Shown: positions 32,286 through 43,572, numbered from the stretch's first letter. The stretch is 64,000 bases of DNA from Streptomyces bungoensis (GCF_001514215.1 NZ_KQ948862.1:124001-188000); one strand, 5' to 3'. Notes: generated from the letters alone by a model not told the origin. Numbers and translations: made by a program.

Positions 32286-35225
32286 TCACCGGCCCGGGGG
32301 CTCCTCGAGGCCCAGGATCTGCCGGGCCTCCGTGCGGCGGGACCGGGCGGGCTCGTCGTCCTCGGGGCCGTCCTCGTAGGCCGCGAGCACCGCACGCGCG
32401 CGTGCCGCCGCGTCCGCCGGCCGGCCGAGGTCGGTCTCCAGCCAGGCCGCGGCGAGCTGGGCGCCGGTGCGGCTGTCGAGCCCGTCGGCGCCCAGCGAGC
32501 CGAACACCGCGACCGCGCGGTCCATCTGGACCAGCGCCGCCTCGAACGCGCCCTGGATCACCTCGTCCTCGGCCTCCTCGGCCACGGACCGGGCCAGCAG
32601 GTCGCCGAACTGGCGGTGCGTGTGACCGAGTTCGGCGGTGAGCCCGTCCCGGGCCCTCGGGTCCCCGGCGGCCTCCAGCGCCTCCTCGCACACGCGCACC
32701 GCCCGAGCCATCAGCTCCCGCCCGCCCTCCGCGCCGTCCTCCCCGCGCAGGGCCAGCCAGGCGCGGGCACGCAGCGAGCGCACCAGGAACTGCGGATTGC
32801 CGAGCGCCCGCCACAGCTCGCCCGCGCGCGCGTACGCCCGCTCCGCCTCCTCGAGCAGACCCGCGCTGCTCAGCGACTCGGCGGCCAGATGGGCGAGGGT
32901 GGCGTGGTCCTGCTGCTCGGGCCAGTGCCGGGCGATCTCGGCGGCCTGCAGCCGCCGTTCGGCCGCCGCCCGGTGCTCGCCCAGCTCGCTCAGGCAGTCC
33001 CCGAGCCACCACTGCGCCTGGACCACCGCCCCGTCGCCGTGCGTCTCGGCGGACAGGTCCGGCAGCGCGGACTCCAGCACCTCGGCGGCCTCCGCGTACC
33101 GCCCCTCGCGCAGCAGGAGACCGCCCAGCTGGTGCCGTGCCCAGGCGCCCAGCGTGCCGCTCTCGCCCGCCTCGTCGGCCCAGTGCGCGGCCTCCAGCGC
33201 GTGCTCGGCGGCCTCGCCGGCCTCGCCGCGGCCACCGAGCACCTCCGCGAGCTGCAGGTGCAGCTGCGCCCGCCCGGTCGGCTCCACGTGCGGCCCGCCG
33301 TGCTCCAGGGCCGCCCGCAGCGCCCGCTCGGAGCCGGCGGGATCACCGAGCCGGTGGGACAGGGCGGCCACCTGGACCTCGTACTCGACCGCGAACCAGG
33401 GCAGTCCGGCAGCCACGAAGTCGGTGGCCGCCCGCTGGAACAGCTCCGCCGCCCGCACCGGATCGCCGCCGCGCTCGGCGAGCGTGGCCAGCATCCCCCG
33501 CGCCTCGGCGCCCCGCGCGGTCAGCCGCACATCGCCGCCCGCATGCCCGCGCACGAGCGCCAGCACCTCCCGCACGGCCTGCTCGGCCTCCGCGAGCACC
33601 CCGGGGGACACGAGGCCCGAAGTCGCGTCCTCCGCGCCCTCGTACACCCGGCGCATCAGGATCCGCGCCCGGCTCATCAGCACCGACGCGGTCTGCCGCG
33701 CACCGGTGCCCTGCCCGGCGTACAGCGCGAGCACCTCGTCGTACAGCCCGGCCACCGCGGCGGCCGCCGCGTCCACCTCACCGGCCAGCGCCCGCACGTA
33801 CGCCCCGCGCGCGCGTGCCGCCAGCGCCTCCCCGGGGTCGCCCGCCTCCGCGTACAACCCGGCGGCCCGCTCGAACAACGCGGCACCCTCCGGGCCCTGG
33901 GACATCGCCTTGTGCTCGGCCAGCTCCGCGCGGTCGCGCACGTCCAGCTCGGCCCCCTCGGCCGCCCGCGCGACCGCCGCCCACGCCTCCAGGGCGTGCG
34001 GCTGCAGCGTGTCCGACAGCCGGCGCGCCTCGGCCAGCAGGGCGGCCAGACCGGGCGCCCCGGACTCCGCGGGCCCGGCGGGCGCGGCCACGGGCGCGGG
34101 CGGCGCGGAACGCACCGTCCGCACGCCCAGCGGCAGGCGCTCCACCAGCGGGCGCTGCGCCATGCGCGCGCGGACCCACTCGCCGATGTGCGCCGTGCCG
34201 TTGCGCCGGTCGAACCGCCCGGCCAGCTCCAGTGCCTCCGCGCGCGCGTGGGCGGCCAGTTCCGCCGCCGTCCAGGTCCGCCCGGCCGGCCCCGGCACCC
34301 GCTGCCCGCCCAGGCCCACCTCGCCCAGCCGGTCCATCAGCAGCGCCACCACCGCCAGGTACTCCATCCGGCTGCGCGGATGCCCGGTGTCCGTGAAGTA
34401 CGCCGGCCGCTCGGCGAGCAGCTCCAGGCCGCGCGCCTCGTTGCCGGTCAGCGCACAGAACTCCACGTGGGCGGCGTAGGCGCCCCGCATGCTCTCCATG
34501 GCCCGCACCAGCCGGAAGCCCCGCAGGTGGTGCGCGCGCGCCTCCTCCAGGCGGCCCAGGCGCAGCAGCGGCCGCAGCGACGAGGCCAGGACCGTGTGGG
34601 GCTCGTGCGCGCAGCTGTACTCGCCCTCCAGCACCGGCCGCCACAGCTCCAGGGCCTGCGCGTCCCGGCCGCACTCGACCTGCCAGGCGCCCTGCCCGTG
34701 CAGCTCGCAGGCGTGGCAGTCGGCCATCCGGTCCCGGTCCGCGGCCAGCCACGCGGCGTACGCGCGCTCCGCCCGGTCCCGGTCCCCGACATGCGCGGCC
34801 ACGCTGAACTCCGCGCTGCGCACCGCCCGTTCGGAGTGCCCGGCCAGCCGGTAGCGGTGCTCCATCTCGCCGAGCCACTTCTCGACCGAGGCCAGCGGGA
34901 TGTGCGGCTGGTCCAGCATGCCGGCCGAGACCCACTTGAAGACCCAGTGCAGCGAGTGCGTCTCGTACTCGTCGAAGTCCTCCGGCCGTTCGTCCCACAT
35001 GCGCAGCAGGCGCGCGAACGGGACGAACATGCGGTCCTTCTCGGAGCTGTAGTTGTAGACCTTCAGCTGGTGCCCGAGCGCCTCGATCACGGCGAGCGGC
35101 ACGTTCAGCCGCTCGGCGGCGGCGAGCAGCTCCTCCGCGCGCGCGTTGCGGGCCGGGCCCTCCGGCTGCTCGGAGTTCTCCGCCATGGCCCGGCGCAGTG
35201 CGTCGAAGTCCGTGATCCCCGTCAT
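32286..35225 (-). CDS. Large helical-repeat (TPR-like) protein coupled to an HSP90 homologue
   Basis: This 979-residue, Ala/Glu/Leu/Arg-rich protein is built of helical pairs throughout, with repeated TPR-like spacing such as AERAYAAWLAADRD, RAAELFQRAATDFVAAGLPW, AGEAAEHALEAAHWADEAG and LEEAERAYARAGELWRALGN. No catalytic motif, signal or membrane segment is visible. Its ATG start overlaps the stop of the upstream HSP90-family gene by 4 bp (ATGA), so the two are translated together. A scaffold or client-binding cochaperone is a reasonable inference, since TPR proteins dock on eukaryotic HSP90, but this protein lacks any recognised role. It contains HACELHGQG-like Cys/His residues of unclear meaning. 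Confidence 0.85.
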   Translation of the reverse strand: MTGITDFDALRRAMAENSEQPEGPARNARAEELLAAAERLNVPLAVIEALGHQLKVYNYSSEKDRMFVPFARLLRMWDERPEDFDEYETHSLHWVFKWVSAGMLDQPHIPLASVEKWLGEMEHRYRLAGHSERAVRSAEFSVAAHVGDRDRAERAYAAWLAADRDRMADCHACELHGQGAWQVECGRDAQALELWRPVLEGEYSCAHEPHTVLASSLRPLLRLGRLEEARAHHLRGFRLVRAMESMRGAYAAHVEFCALTGNEARGLELLAERPAYFTDTGHPRSRMEYLAVVALLMDRLGEVGLGGQRVPGPAGRTWTAAELAAHARAEALELAGRFDRRNGTAHIGEWVRARMAQRPLVERLPLGVRTVRSAPPAPVAAPAGPAESGAPGLAALLAEARRLSDTLQPHALEAWAAVARAAEGAELDVRDRAELAEHKAMSQGPEGAALFERAAGLYAEAGDPGEALAARARGAYVRALAGEVDAAAAAVAGLYDEVLALYAGQGTGARQTASVLMSRARILMRRVYEGAEDATSGLVSPGVLAEAEQAVREVLALVRGHAGGDVRLTARGAEARGMLATLAERGGDPVRAAELFQRAATDFVAAGLPWFAVEYEVQVAALSHRLGDPAGSERALRAALEHGGPHVEPTGRAQLHLQLAEVLGGRGEAGEAAEHALEAAHWADEAGESGTLGAWARHQLGGLLLREGRYAEAAEVLESALPDLSAETHGDGAVVQAQWWLGDCLSELGEHRAAAERRLQAAEIARHWPEQQDHATLAHLAAESLSSAGLLEEAERAYARAGELWRALGNPQFLVRSLRARAWLALRGEDGAEGGRELMARAVRVCEEALEAAGDPRARDGLTAELGHTHRQFGDLLARSVAEEAEDEVIQGAFEAALVQMDRAVAVFGSLGADGLDSRTGAQLAAAWLETDLGRPADAAARARAVLAAYEDGPEDDEPARSRRTEARQILGLEEPPGR

Positions 35226-37051
35226 CGGTGACCGTTCTCCCCGTGTGTGGCCCACTCCAGCAGGCCTATGAACGCCCGGTTGAGCAGTGCGGAGTCGGCC
35301 GGCCTGAGCGGGCGCTGCGCCATCAGCAGGGCCTGCCCGTACAGCGACTCGGTGGCGGTGCCGACCAGTTCGGCGTCGCGCAGCGAACTGATGCGCCGGA
35401 TCAGCGGATTGAGGTGGTTGAGCACCAGGCGGGCGCGCGGCGCGCTGCCGCGCAGGGAGCCCAGGATGCCCGCCCACAGGTCGTCGGCCTGCTCCTCGGC
35501 CTCCGCGCGGGCCTGCTCGTGCCGGGCGGCCCGGTCGTCCAGGTGCAGCGCGGGCACGGACAGCGGGTGGAAGGCCCGCAGGACGACGTCGCAGCCCAGC
35601 GGATCGAGCTTCGCGCGCGCGGCCGCCAGGAAGCCGGCGAGCGCCAGCTCCTCGGCCGGGTCGACCGCGTCCAGGTGCGCGGTCACGGTGTCGGCGTCCA
35701 GTTCGGCGACCACCGTGCCCGGCCGCACCGACGGCAGCGCCTCGACCAGCTCGCTGTCGTAGGTGTAGCCGCCGTTGACCACCCCGACGCCCTGCGCGGA
35801 GGCGATCGGCGCGACCTGCCGGTACTCCTCGACCGTGCGCGTGAAGTGCACCACCGGGTGCCGGAGCGCGAACTCCTCCAGCGACAGCTGCCCGTCGGTC
35901 GTCTCGAACGGCAGCCACGGCAGCATCGTGCGCAGCATGTCCGAATCGTGCCGTGCCAGGGACTTCACGCCCAGGTGGTGCACGGCGAGGAACGCGGCCA
36001 GCCGCTGCGGATCGCCCGCCGCGAGCCCGGTCAGCCAGGACCGGATCCGCTCGCCGAGCGCCTCCCGGACGGCGGCCAGCGTCTCGTCCTCGTACAGCGA
36101 CTCGCGCGAGGCGGTGGGCCGCAGAGTGTCGGTGTCCAGCACGCAGCGCACGAAGAACGTCCAGTCGGGCAGCAGCTGTTCGGCACGCTCGGTGAGCAGC
36201 ATGCCCTTCAGGTGCACCCGGTGGGTCGCCCGCTGCGCGGGACTGACCGCCGACGGCAGCACGTACGCCACCCCGCGGATCCCGGCCACCGGCACGTCCA
36301 GGTCGATCGAGTCCAGCGGCGTGAACCCGAACAGCTCGTGGCAGTGCCGGGCCAGCGCCACCCTGCGGGCGGCCGGGCTCGGGTACGGGCGGTCCCAGGG
36401 TGCCGGGAGGTCCGTGACCGCCTCGTCGCCGATCCGGACGTCGTAGGGCAGCAGCGAGCCGAAGTCGCGGGCCAGCGTGAGCACCCGCTCGGGCGCCAGC
36501 CACTCGGCGGCCCCCGCCCGCGCCACCAGGTGCACGGTGGTGCCGGGCTCCGGCCGCTCCGCGTCCGGCAGCGTGCGCACGGTGTACGAGCCGTCGTCGC
36601 GTGCCGTCCACTCCACCGGCGGGGCATCGGGTGTCCGGGCGCTGCGGCTGACCACGCGGATCCGCTCGGCGACCACGAAACAGGCCAGCAGGCCGATGCC
36701 GAACTGGCCGAGGAAGTCGGAACGGGCCTCCTGCAGGCCCTCCGCCCGCTTGGAGCTGCGGCCGATGGTCGCCAGCAGGCTGTGCACGTCCGACTCGGTG
36801 AGCCCGACGCCGCTGTCCTCCACCCGCAGGGTGCCGTCGGACGCGTGCAGCCGCACCCGTGCCGGGGCCTCGGGGTCCTCGGCCCGCCGGGCGGTGATGG
36901 CGTCCACCGCGTTCTGCAGCAGTTCGCGCAGGTAGACCCTGGGGCTGGAGTAGAGGTGATGGGAGAGCAGGTCCACCAGACCGCGCAGGTCGACCTGGAA
37001 CGTGTGGGGTGACTGGGATGCCTGGGATGACTGTGAGGTCTGGGAGTCCAT
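35222..37051 (-). CDS. HSP90 (HtpG) family protein
   Basis: This 609-residue protein has the GHKL ATPase elements of HSP90: LRELLQNAVDAI (N47, D50), DSGVGLTESDV (D79), IGRSSKR and GQFGIGLLACFVVAERIRVV (lid and G2). The middle region keeps HRVHLKGMLLTERAEQLLPD, RCVLDTDTLRPTASRESLYE with the catalytic-loop arginine. It is about 20-30 residues shorter than canonical HtpG and divergent at the C-terminal dimerisation domain, ending EWATHGENGHR. It forms a two-gene unit with a 979-residue TPR-like protein. A specialised, not general, chaperone role is inferred. Confidence 0.88.
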   Translation of the reverse strand: MDSQTSQSSQASQSPHTFQVDLRGLVDLLSHHLYSSPRVYLRELLQNAVDAITARRAEDPEAPARVRLHASDGTLRVEDSGVGLTESDVHSLLATIGRSSKRAEGLQEARSDFLGQFGIGLLACFVVAERIRVVSRSARTPDAPPVEWTARDDGSYTVRTLPDAERPEPGTTVHLVARAGAAEWLAPERVLTLARDFGSLLPYDVRIGDEAVTDLPAPWDRPYPSPAARRVALARHCHELFGFTPLDSIDLDVPVAGIRGVAYVLPSAVSPAQRATHRVHLKGMLLTERAEQLLPDWTFFVRCVLDTDTLRPTASRESLYEDETLAAVREALGERIRSWLTGLAAGDPQRLAAFLAVHHLGVKSLARHDSDMLRTMLPWLPFETTDGQLSLEEFALRHPVVHFTRTVEEYRQVAPIASAQGVGVVNGGYTYDSELVEALPSVRPGTVVAELDADTVTAHLDAVDPAEELALAGFLAAARAKLDPLGCDVVLRAFHPLSVPALHLDDRAARHEQARAEAEEQADDLWAGILGSLRGSAPRARLVLNHLNPLIRRISSLRDAELVGTATESLYGQALLMAQRPLRPADSALLNRAFIGLLEWATHGENGHR

Positions 37052-37252
37052 CGTCGCTGCGCCGGTGGCGGGGAGAGGGCGTTCGGCGCGGGGTCGGGCG
37101 GTCCCGGAGGGACGGTGACCGCGGGGGTCGGCCGGAGCGCGCCATCCTAGAGCCGGACCGTCCCGCCTGACCAGCGGTTTCCCGGATCCGTACGGCGAGG
37201 GGCAGGAATCCGCAGGGCGGCGTGTACCGCTTTGTCAGTGCCGTGGTGTGCA

Positions 37253-39460
37253 ATGGATCTCGTGCCCGCACTGGAAGAACCACTGAAGAAGGTGCTCGGC
37301 CCCGCCACCGCGAAGGTGATGGCCGAGCACCTCGGCCTGCACACCGTCGGCGACCTCCTGCACCACTACCCGCGCCGGTACGAGGAGCGCGGCCAGCTCA
37401 CCCACCTCGCCGACCTGCCGATGGACGAGCACGTCACGGTGGTCGCCCAGGTCGCCGACGCCCGCCTGCACACCTTCGCCTCCGCCAAGGCCCCGCGCGG
37501 CAAGGGACAGCGTCTGGAGGTCACCATCACCGACGGCAGCGGCCGGCTCCAGCTGGTCTTCTTCGGCAACGGCGTGCACAAGCCGCACAAGGACCTGCTG
37601 CCCGGCACCCGCGCGATGTTCTCGGGCAAGGTCTCCGTCTTCAACCGCCGCCTCCAACTGGCACACCCGGCCTACGAGTTGCTGCGAGGTGACGGCGAGG
37701 AGACGGTCGAGAGCTGGGCCGGCGCCCTCATCCCCCTCTACCCGGCCACGGCCAAGCTGGAGTCCTGGAAGATCGGCAAGGCGGTCCAGACGGTCCTGCC
37801 CCACGCGCAGGAGGCCCTCGACCCCCTGCCGCCCTCCCTGCGCGAGGGCCGCGGCCTGGTCACCCTCCCCGAGGCCCTCCTCAAGATCCACCGCCCGCAC
37901 ACCAGGGCCGACATCGCCGACGCCCGCGCCCGCCTGAAGTGGGACGAGGCCTTCGTCCTCCAGGTCGCCCTGGCCCGCCGCCGGCACGCCGACAGCCAGC
38001 TGCCGGCCGTGCCCCGCACCCCGGCGCCCGACGGCCTCCTGGCGGCCTTCGACGACCGGCTCCCCTTCACCCTCACCGAGGGCCAGCGGAAGGTCTCCCG
38101 GGAGATCTTCGACGACCTGGCGACCGACCACCCGATGCACCGGCTGCTCCAGGGCGAGGTGGGCTCCGGCAAGACCCTGGTGGCCCTGCGCGCCATGCTC
38201 GCCGTGGTCGACTCCGGCGGCCAGGCGGCCATGCTCGCGCCCACCGAGGTGCTCGCCCAGCAGCACCACCGCTCCGTCACCGAGATGATGGGCGAGCTGG
38301 CCGAGGGAGGCATGCTGGGCGGCGCCGAGCACGCGACCAAGGTGGTGCTGCTCACCGGCTCCATGGGCGCCGCCGCCCGCCGCCGCGCCCTGCTCGACCT
38401 GGCCACCGGGGAGGCCGGCATCGTCATCGGCACCCACGCGCTGATCGAGGACAAGGTGCAGTTCCACGACCTCGGCCTGGTCGTCGTGGACGAGCAGCAC
38501 CGCTTCGGCGTCGAACAGCGCGACGCCCTGCGCGGCAAGGGCAAACAGCCCCCGCACCTCCTCGTCATGACCGCCACCCCCATCCCGCGCACGGTCGCCA
38601 TGACCGTCTTCGGCGACCTGGAGACCTCCGTCCTCGACCAGCTCCCGGCGGGCCGCTCCCCGATCGCCACCCACGTCGTCCCCGCCGCCGACAAGCCCCA
38701 CTTCCTCAGCCGGGCCTGGGAGCGGGTGCGCGAGGAGGCCGGCAACGGCCACCAGGCCTACGTGGTCTGCCCCCGCATCGGCGACGAGGAGGACGACCCG
38801 AAGAAGCCCGGCGGGAAGAAGTCCCCCGAGGACGAGGCCGAGAAGCGCCCGCCGCTGGCCGTCCTGGAGGTGGCCGAGCAGCTCACCAAGGGCCCCCTGA
38901 AGGGCCTCGGGGTCGAGGTCCTCCACGGCCGTATGCACCCCGACGACAAGGACGCGGTGATGCGCCGCTTCGCCGCCGGCGAGACCGACGTCCTGGTCGC
39001 CACCACGGTCATCGAGGTGGGCGTGAACGTCCCCAACGCCACCGCCATGGTGATCATGGACGCCGACCGCTTCGGCGTCTCCCAGCTCCACCAGCTGCGC
39101 GGCCGCGTCGGCCGGGGCTCGGCGCCCGGCCTGTGCCTGCTGGTCACCGAGATGCCCGAGGCCGGCGCGGCCCGCCGGCGTCTCGACGCGGTCGCCGCCA
39201 CCCTCGACGGCTTCGAGCTCTCCCGCATCGACCTGGAGCAGCGCCGCGAGGGCGACGTCCTCGGCCAGGCCCAGTCCGGTGCCCGCTCCAGCCTCCGCGT
39301 CCTCGCGGTCATCGAGGACGAGGAGGTCATCGCGGAGGCGAGGGAGGAGGCGGCCGCACTCGTGGCCGAGGATCCCGGCCTCGAGCACCTCCCGGGCCTG
39401 CGAACGGCCCTGGACGCCCTGCTGGACGAGGAGAGGGAGCAGTACCTGGAGAAGGGCTGA
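37253..39460 (+). CDS. recG: ATP-dependent DNA helicase RecG
   Basis: This 735-residue helicase has an N-terminal OB-type wedge domain, Walker A GEVGSGKT (301-308), motif Ia MLAPTEVLAQQH, motif II DEQHRFGV (D413), motif III MTATPIPRT, motif V/VI ATTVIEVGVNVPNAT and LHQLRGRVGRG. RecG remodels stalled forks and Holliday junctions. A lysine/glutamate-rich insertion (DEEDDPKKPGGKK) lies between the helicase lobes, as in other actinobacteria. ATG 37253 gives MDLVPALEEPLKK. Confidence 0.96.
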   Translation: MDLVPALEEPLKKVLGPATAKVMAEHLGLHTVGDLLHHYPRRYEERGQLTHLADLPMDEHVTVVAQVADARLHTFASAKAPRGKGQRLEVTITDGSGRLQLVFFGNGVHKPHKDLLPGTRAMFSGKVSVFNRRLQLAHPAYELLRGDGEETVESWAGALIPLYPATAKLESWKIGKAVQTVLPHAQEALDPLPPSLREGRGLVTLPEALLKIHRPHTRADIADARARLKWDEAFVLQVALARRRHADSQLPAVPRTPAPDGLLAAFDDRLPFTLTEGQRKVSREIFDDLATDHPMHRLLQGEVGSGKTLVALRAMLAVVDSGGQAAMLAPTEVLAQQHHRSVTEMMGELAEGGMLGGAEHATKVVLLTGSMGAAARRRALLDLATGEAGIVIGTHALIEDKVQFHDLGLVVVDEQHRFGVEQRDALRGKGKQPPHLLVMTATPIPRTVAMTVFGDLETSVLDQLPAGRSPIATHVVPAADKPHFLSRAWERVREEAGNGHQAYVVCPRIGDEEDDPKKPGGKKSPEDEAEKRPPLAVLEVAEQLTKGPLKGLGVEVLHGRMHPDDKDAVMRRFAAGETDVLVATTVIEVGVNVPNATAMVIMDADRFGVSQLHQLRGRVGRGSAPGLCLLVTEMPEAGAARRRLDAVAATLDGFELSRIDLEQRREGDVLGQAQSGARSSLRVLAVIEDEEVIAEAREEAAALVAEDPGLEHLPGLRTALDALLDEEREQYLEKG

Positions 39461-39542
39461 AGCGGAGTCACCAAGGGGCGCGGGGCCGTACCCCATGTGC
39501 GGCTACCGCCGCGCAGGCGCGACCAGCCACAATGAACCGTAA

Positions 39543-40661
<1,119 letters not shown>

Positions 40662-40705
40662 TGGGGCTACAGTCGTCCCGTCCGTCTCCAACACAGCTGT
40701 AGAGA

Positions 40706-41806
40706 GTGGCGAGCAAGGTGGACGTCCAGAAGAAGCTCGACGAGATCGTCGCCGCGGTCTCCGGCGCCCGGTCCATGCCCATGTCGGCCTCCTGCGTGGT
40801 CAACCGCGCCGAGCTGCTCGCGCTGCTCGAAGAGGTCCGCCAGGCGCTGCCCGGCTCCCTCGCCCAGGCGCAGGAGCTGATCGGCGACCGCGAGCAGATG
40901 GTCGAACAGGCCCGCCTGGAGGCCGAGCGGATCATCGAGAGCGCGCACGCCGAGCGCGGCTCGCTGATCGCCGGCACCGAGATCGCCCGCCGCTCGCAGG
41001 CCGAGGCCGACCGGATCCTCGCCGAGGCCCGCAAGGAGGCCGAGGAGATCCGCGCCGAGGCCGACGACTACGTCGACTCCAAGCTCGCCAACTTCGAGGT
41101 CGTCCTCACCAAGACCCTCGGCTCGGTCGGCCGGGGCCGCGAGAAGCTGCTCGGCACCGGGCCCGGCCTGGACGAGAACGGCTACGAGGACGAGGACGCC
41201 CCCGAGCGCAGCCTGGACCCCGAGACCCTGCGCCACAACGCCGACGCGTACGTCGACACCAAGCTCGGCGCCTTCGAGGCGGTCCTCGCCAAGACCCTGG
41301 ACGCCGTCGGCCGGGGCCGGCAGAAGCTGCACGGCAGGATCGCCACCGACGACCTGGGCGCCCTCGCCGACGACACCACGACGTTCCAGCACTCCAGCGA
41401 CGCCGACTACCTCGCCGACCTCGCGGCCCTGGCCGACGCCCCGGCCGAGCGCCCCGCCGCCCGGTCCCAGCAGCCCCCGCAGCCCTCGCAGCCGGAGCCG
41501 CCGCAGCCGTCGTACGAGCCGCAGCCCGCCTACGGCTACGACCAGCAGCCCGACCCGTACGCGGGCTTCCCGCAGCAGACCGACTACGCCCAGCAGGACC
41601 CGTACGGCTACCAGCAGGCCGACCCGTACGCCTACCCGTACGACCCCCAGCAGGCCGCCTACGACTCCCAGCAGCACCAGCAGCACCAGCAGCACCAGCA
41701 GCCTCAGCACCAGCAGTACGCGGCGCTCGACGAGACCAGCCTCTTCGACACCAGCATGATCAGCGCCGAGCAGTTGCGCGCCTACGAGCAGGGCCGGGGA
41801 CTGTAG
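40706..41806 (+). CDS. Coiled-coil protein with internal repeat and Gln/Tyr-rich tail
   Basis: This 366-residue protein has an N-terminal helical region (VQKKLDEIVAAVSGARS), a coiled coil resembling ATP-synthase b subunit and DivIVA-type proteins (EQARLEAERIIESAHAERGS, EADRILAEARKEAEEIRAEA), then two similar 31-residue units at about 120-150 and 180-210 (DYVDSKLANFEVVLTKTLGS and AYVDTKLGAFEAVLAKTLDA). The last ~110 residues are rich in Gln, Tyr and Pro with SLFDTSMISAEQLRAYEQG at the end. No enzyme motif. A GTG at 40718 is an alternative start. A cell-envelope or division scaffold is possible; the function is unknown. Confidence 0.85.
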   Translation: MASKVDVQKKLDEIVAAVSGARSMPMSASCVVNRAELLALLEEVRQALPGSLAQAQELIGDREQMVEQARLEAERIIESAHAERGSLIAGTEIARRSQAEADRILAEARKEAEEIRAEADDYVDSKLANFEVVLTKTLGSVGRGREKLLGTGPGLDENGYEDEDAPERSLDPETLRHNADAYVDTKLGAFEAVLAKTLDAVGRGRQKLHGRIATDDLGALADDTTTFQHSSDADYLADLAALADAPAERPAARSQQPPQPSQPEPPQPSYEPQPAYGYDQQPDPYAGFPQQTDYAQQDPYGYQQADPYAYPYDPQQAAYDSQQHQQHQQHQQPQHQQYAALDETSLFDTSMISAEQLRAYEQGRGL

Positions 41807-41935
41807 CCGGGGCCGGATTGGGCCGAGAGCGAAAGGTCCAGTATCCTGGCTCTTCGGTCGCGCGTATGTCCGCGATCACCGCTGCCCGGAACACCACGGG
41901 CGGCGCCCCTCCGAGTTCGAAGACCGAAAGCAGGA

Positions 41936-42580
41936 ATGGCCTCCAACGCACGCCTCGACCACCGCAACCCCCTCGTGTTCGACACGCATGAGCTGGGCCG
42001 GCGTCCTGGTGCGCTGCAGCGCCTGCCCCGCACGGTCGACGCCCCCGCCGATCTCGGTCTCCCGGACGTCATCGGAGTGCCGGAAGGCGCCCCGGTGGAA
42101 CTCGAACTCCGGCTCGAGTCGGTCATGGAAGGTGTGCTCGTCACAGGCACCGCCCGTGCACGGGCCGAGGGGGAGTGCGTAAGGTGTCTGGAGCCGGTCG
42201 GGCTGGAGCTCGAAGCGGACTTCCAGGAACTGTTCTCGTACCCTGACGCCGACGACCGGGGCCGCGTGATCGCGGAACCGGGCGACGACGCCGAGGACGA
42301 CGAGGACAGGTACTACCTCGAGGACGGACTGTTCGACCTCGAACCTCTGCTGCGCGATGCGGTGGTGCTCGCACTGCCGATGCAGCCGGTGTGCCGGGAA
42401 GACTGCCCGGGCCTGTGCTCCGAGTGCGGAGCGCGGCTCGCGGACGACCCGGACCACCACCACGACGCCGTCGACATCCGTTGGGCGGCTTTGCAGGGAC
42501 TCGCCGGCACCATGCAGGACGGCGAGAAGGACGAGATGAGCGGCGCCGAAGCGGGCGTCGACGAGAAGCAGGAGAAGTAG
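41936..42580 (+). CDS. DUF177 (YceD-like) protein
   Basis: This 214-residue protein of the YceD/DUF177 family contains [16 protein letters not shown], the ECVRCLEPV knuckle and [13 protein letters not shown], giving cysteine pairs fit for zinc. The family sits upstream of rpmF in most bacteria and has been linked to 23S rRNA accumulation. rpmF begins three bases after its stop. Confidence 0.92.
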   Translation: MASNARLDHRNPLVFDTHELGRRPGALQRLPRTVDAPADLGLPDVIGVPEGAPVELELRLESVMEGVLVTGTARARAEGECVRCLEPVGLELEADFQELFSYPDADDRGRVIAEPGDDAEDDEDRYYLEDGLFDLEPLLRDAVVLALPMQPVCREDCPGLCSECGARLADDPDHHHDAVDIRWAALQGLAGTMQDGEKDEMSGAEAGVDEKQEK

Positions 42581-42582
42581 CC

Positions 42583-42756
42583 GTGGCTGTTCCGAAGCGG
42601 AAGATGTCGCGCAGCAACACGCGCCACCGCCGGTCGCAGTGGAAGGCTGCGGTCCCCACCCTGGTTGCGTGCGAGCGCTGCCACGAGCCCAAGCAGCAGC
42701 ACATCGCGTGCCCGTCTTGCGGCACCTACAACAAGCGCCAGGTCCTCGAAGTCTGA
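42583..42756 (+). CDS. rpmF: 50S ribosomal protein L32
   Basis: This 57-residue protein reads [20 protein letters not shown] at the start and has a CERC...CPSC zinc ribbon before [14 protein letters not shown] 42583 lies three bases after the DUF177 gene with AGGAGAAG upstream. rnc follows closely. This is the zinc-binding L32 version. Confidence 0.97.
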   Translation: MAVPKRKMSRSNTRHRRSQWKAAVPTLVACERCHEPKQQHIACPSCGTYNKRQVLEV

Positions 42757-42776
42757 GCGGGCTGGTGAGAGGCACT

Positions 42777-43559
42777 GTGTCCAGTCCCAAGAAGGCGACG
42801 GAAAACCAGGCCTCGTCCCACACGCTTCTGGAAGGGCGGCTCGGCTACCAGCTCGAGTCCGCCCTTCTGGTGCGCGCGCTGACCCACCGTTCCTACGCGT
42901 ACGAGAACGGCGGTCTGCCGACGAACGAGCGGCTGGAGTTCCTGGGGGACTCCGTGCTCGGCCTCGTCGTCACGGACACGCTGTACCGCACCCACCCCGA
43001 CCTGCCCGAAGGCCAGCTGGCCAAGCTGCGGGCCGCGGTGGTCAACTCGCGTGCGCTGGCGGAGGTCGGACGTGGCCTCGACCTGGGCTCCTTCATCCGG
43101 CTCGGCCGCGGTGAAGAGGGCACGGGCGGCCGGGACAAGGCGTCCATCCTCGCCGACACCCTTGAAGCGGTGATCGGCGCGGTCTACCTCGACCAGGGCC
43201 TCGACGCGGCGTCCGAGCTGGTGCACCGGCTCTTCGACCCGCTGATCGAGAAGTCCTCGAACCTCGGAGCCGGCCTGGACTGGAAGACCAGTCTCCAGGA
43301 GCTCACCGCGCTGGAGGGGCTCGGCGTGCCCGAGTACCTCGTCACGGAGACCGGCCCCGACCACGAGAAGACCTTCACTGCTGCCGCCCGCGTCGGAGGC
43401 GTCTCGTACGGCACCGGCACCGGCCGCAGCAAGAAGGAGGCGGAGCAGCAGGCCGCCGAGTCCGCCTGGCGGGCCATCCGGGCCGCGGCGGACGAGCGCG
43501 CCAAGGCGGTCGAGGAGGTCGCCGCCCAGGACGGCGACCCGTCGTCCGCCACCGCCTGA
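42777..43559 (+). CDS. rnc: Ribonuclease III
   Basis: This 260-residue enzyme has the RNase III signature [13 protein letters not shown] at residues 50-62, a second metal-site segment [20 protein letters not shown], and a C-terminal double-stranded-RNA-binding domain ([31 protein letters not shown]). It cleaves dsRNA in rRNA and mRNA processing; the S. coelicolor gene is known as absB for its effect on antibiotic synthesis. GTG 42777 has a GAGAGG site; a GTG at 42765 is possible. Confidence 0.96.
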   Translation: MSSPKKATENQASSHTLLEGRLGYQLESALLVRALTHRSYAYENGGLPTNERLEFLGDSVLGLVVTDTLYRTHPDLPEGQLAKLRAAVVNSRALAEVGRGLDLGSFIRLGRGEEGTGGRDKASILADTLEAVIGAVYLDQGLDAASELVHRLFDPLIEKSSNLGAGLDWKTSLQELTALEGLGVPEYLVTETGPDHEKTFTAAARVGGVSYGTGTGRSKKEAEQQAAESAWRAIRAAADERAKAVEEVAAQDGDPSSATA

Positions 43560-43572
43560 CGAACAGCAGCAC

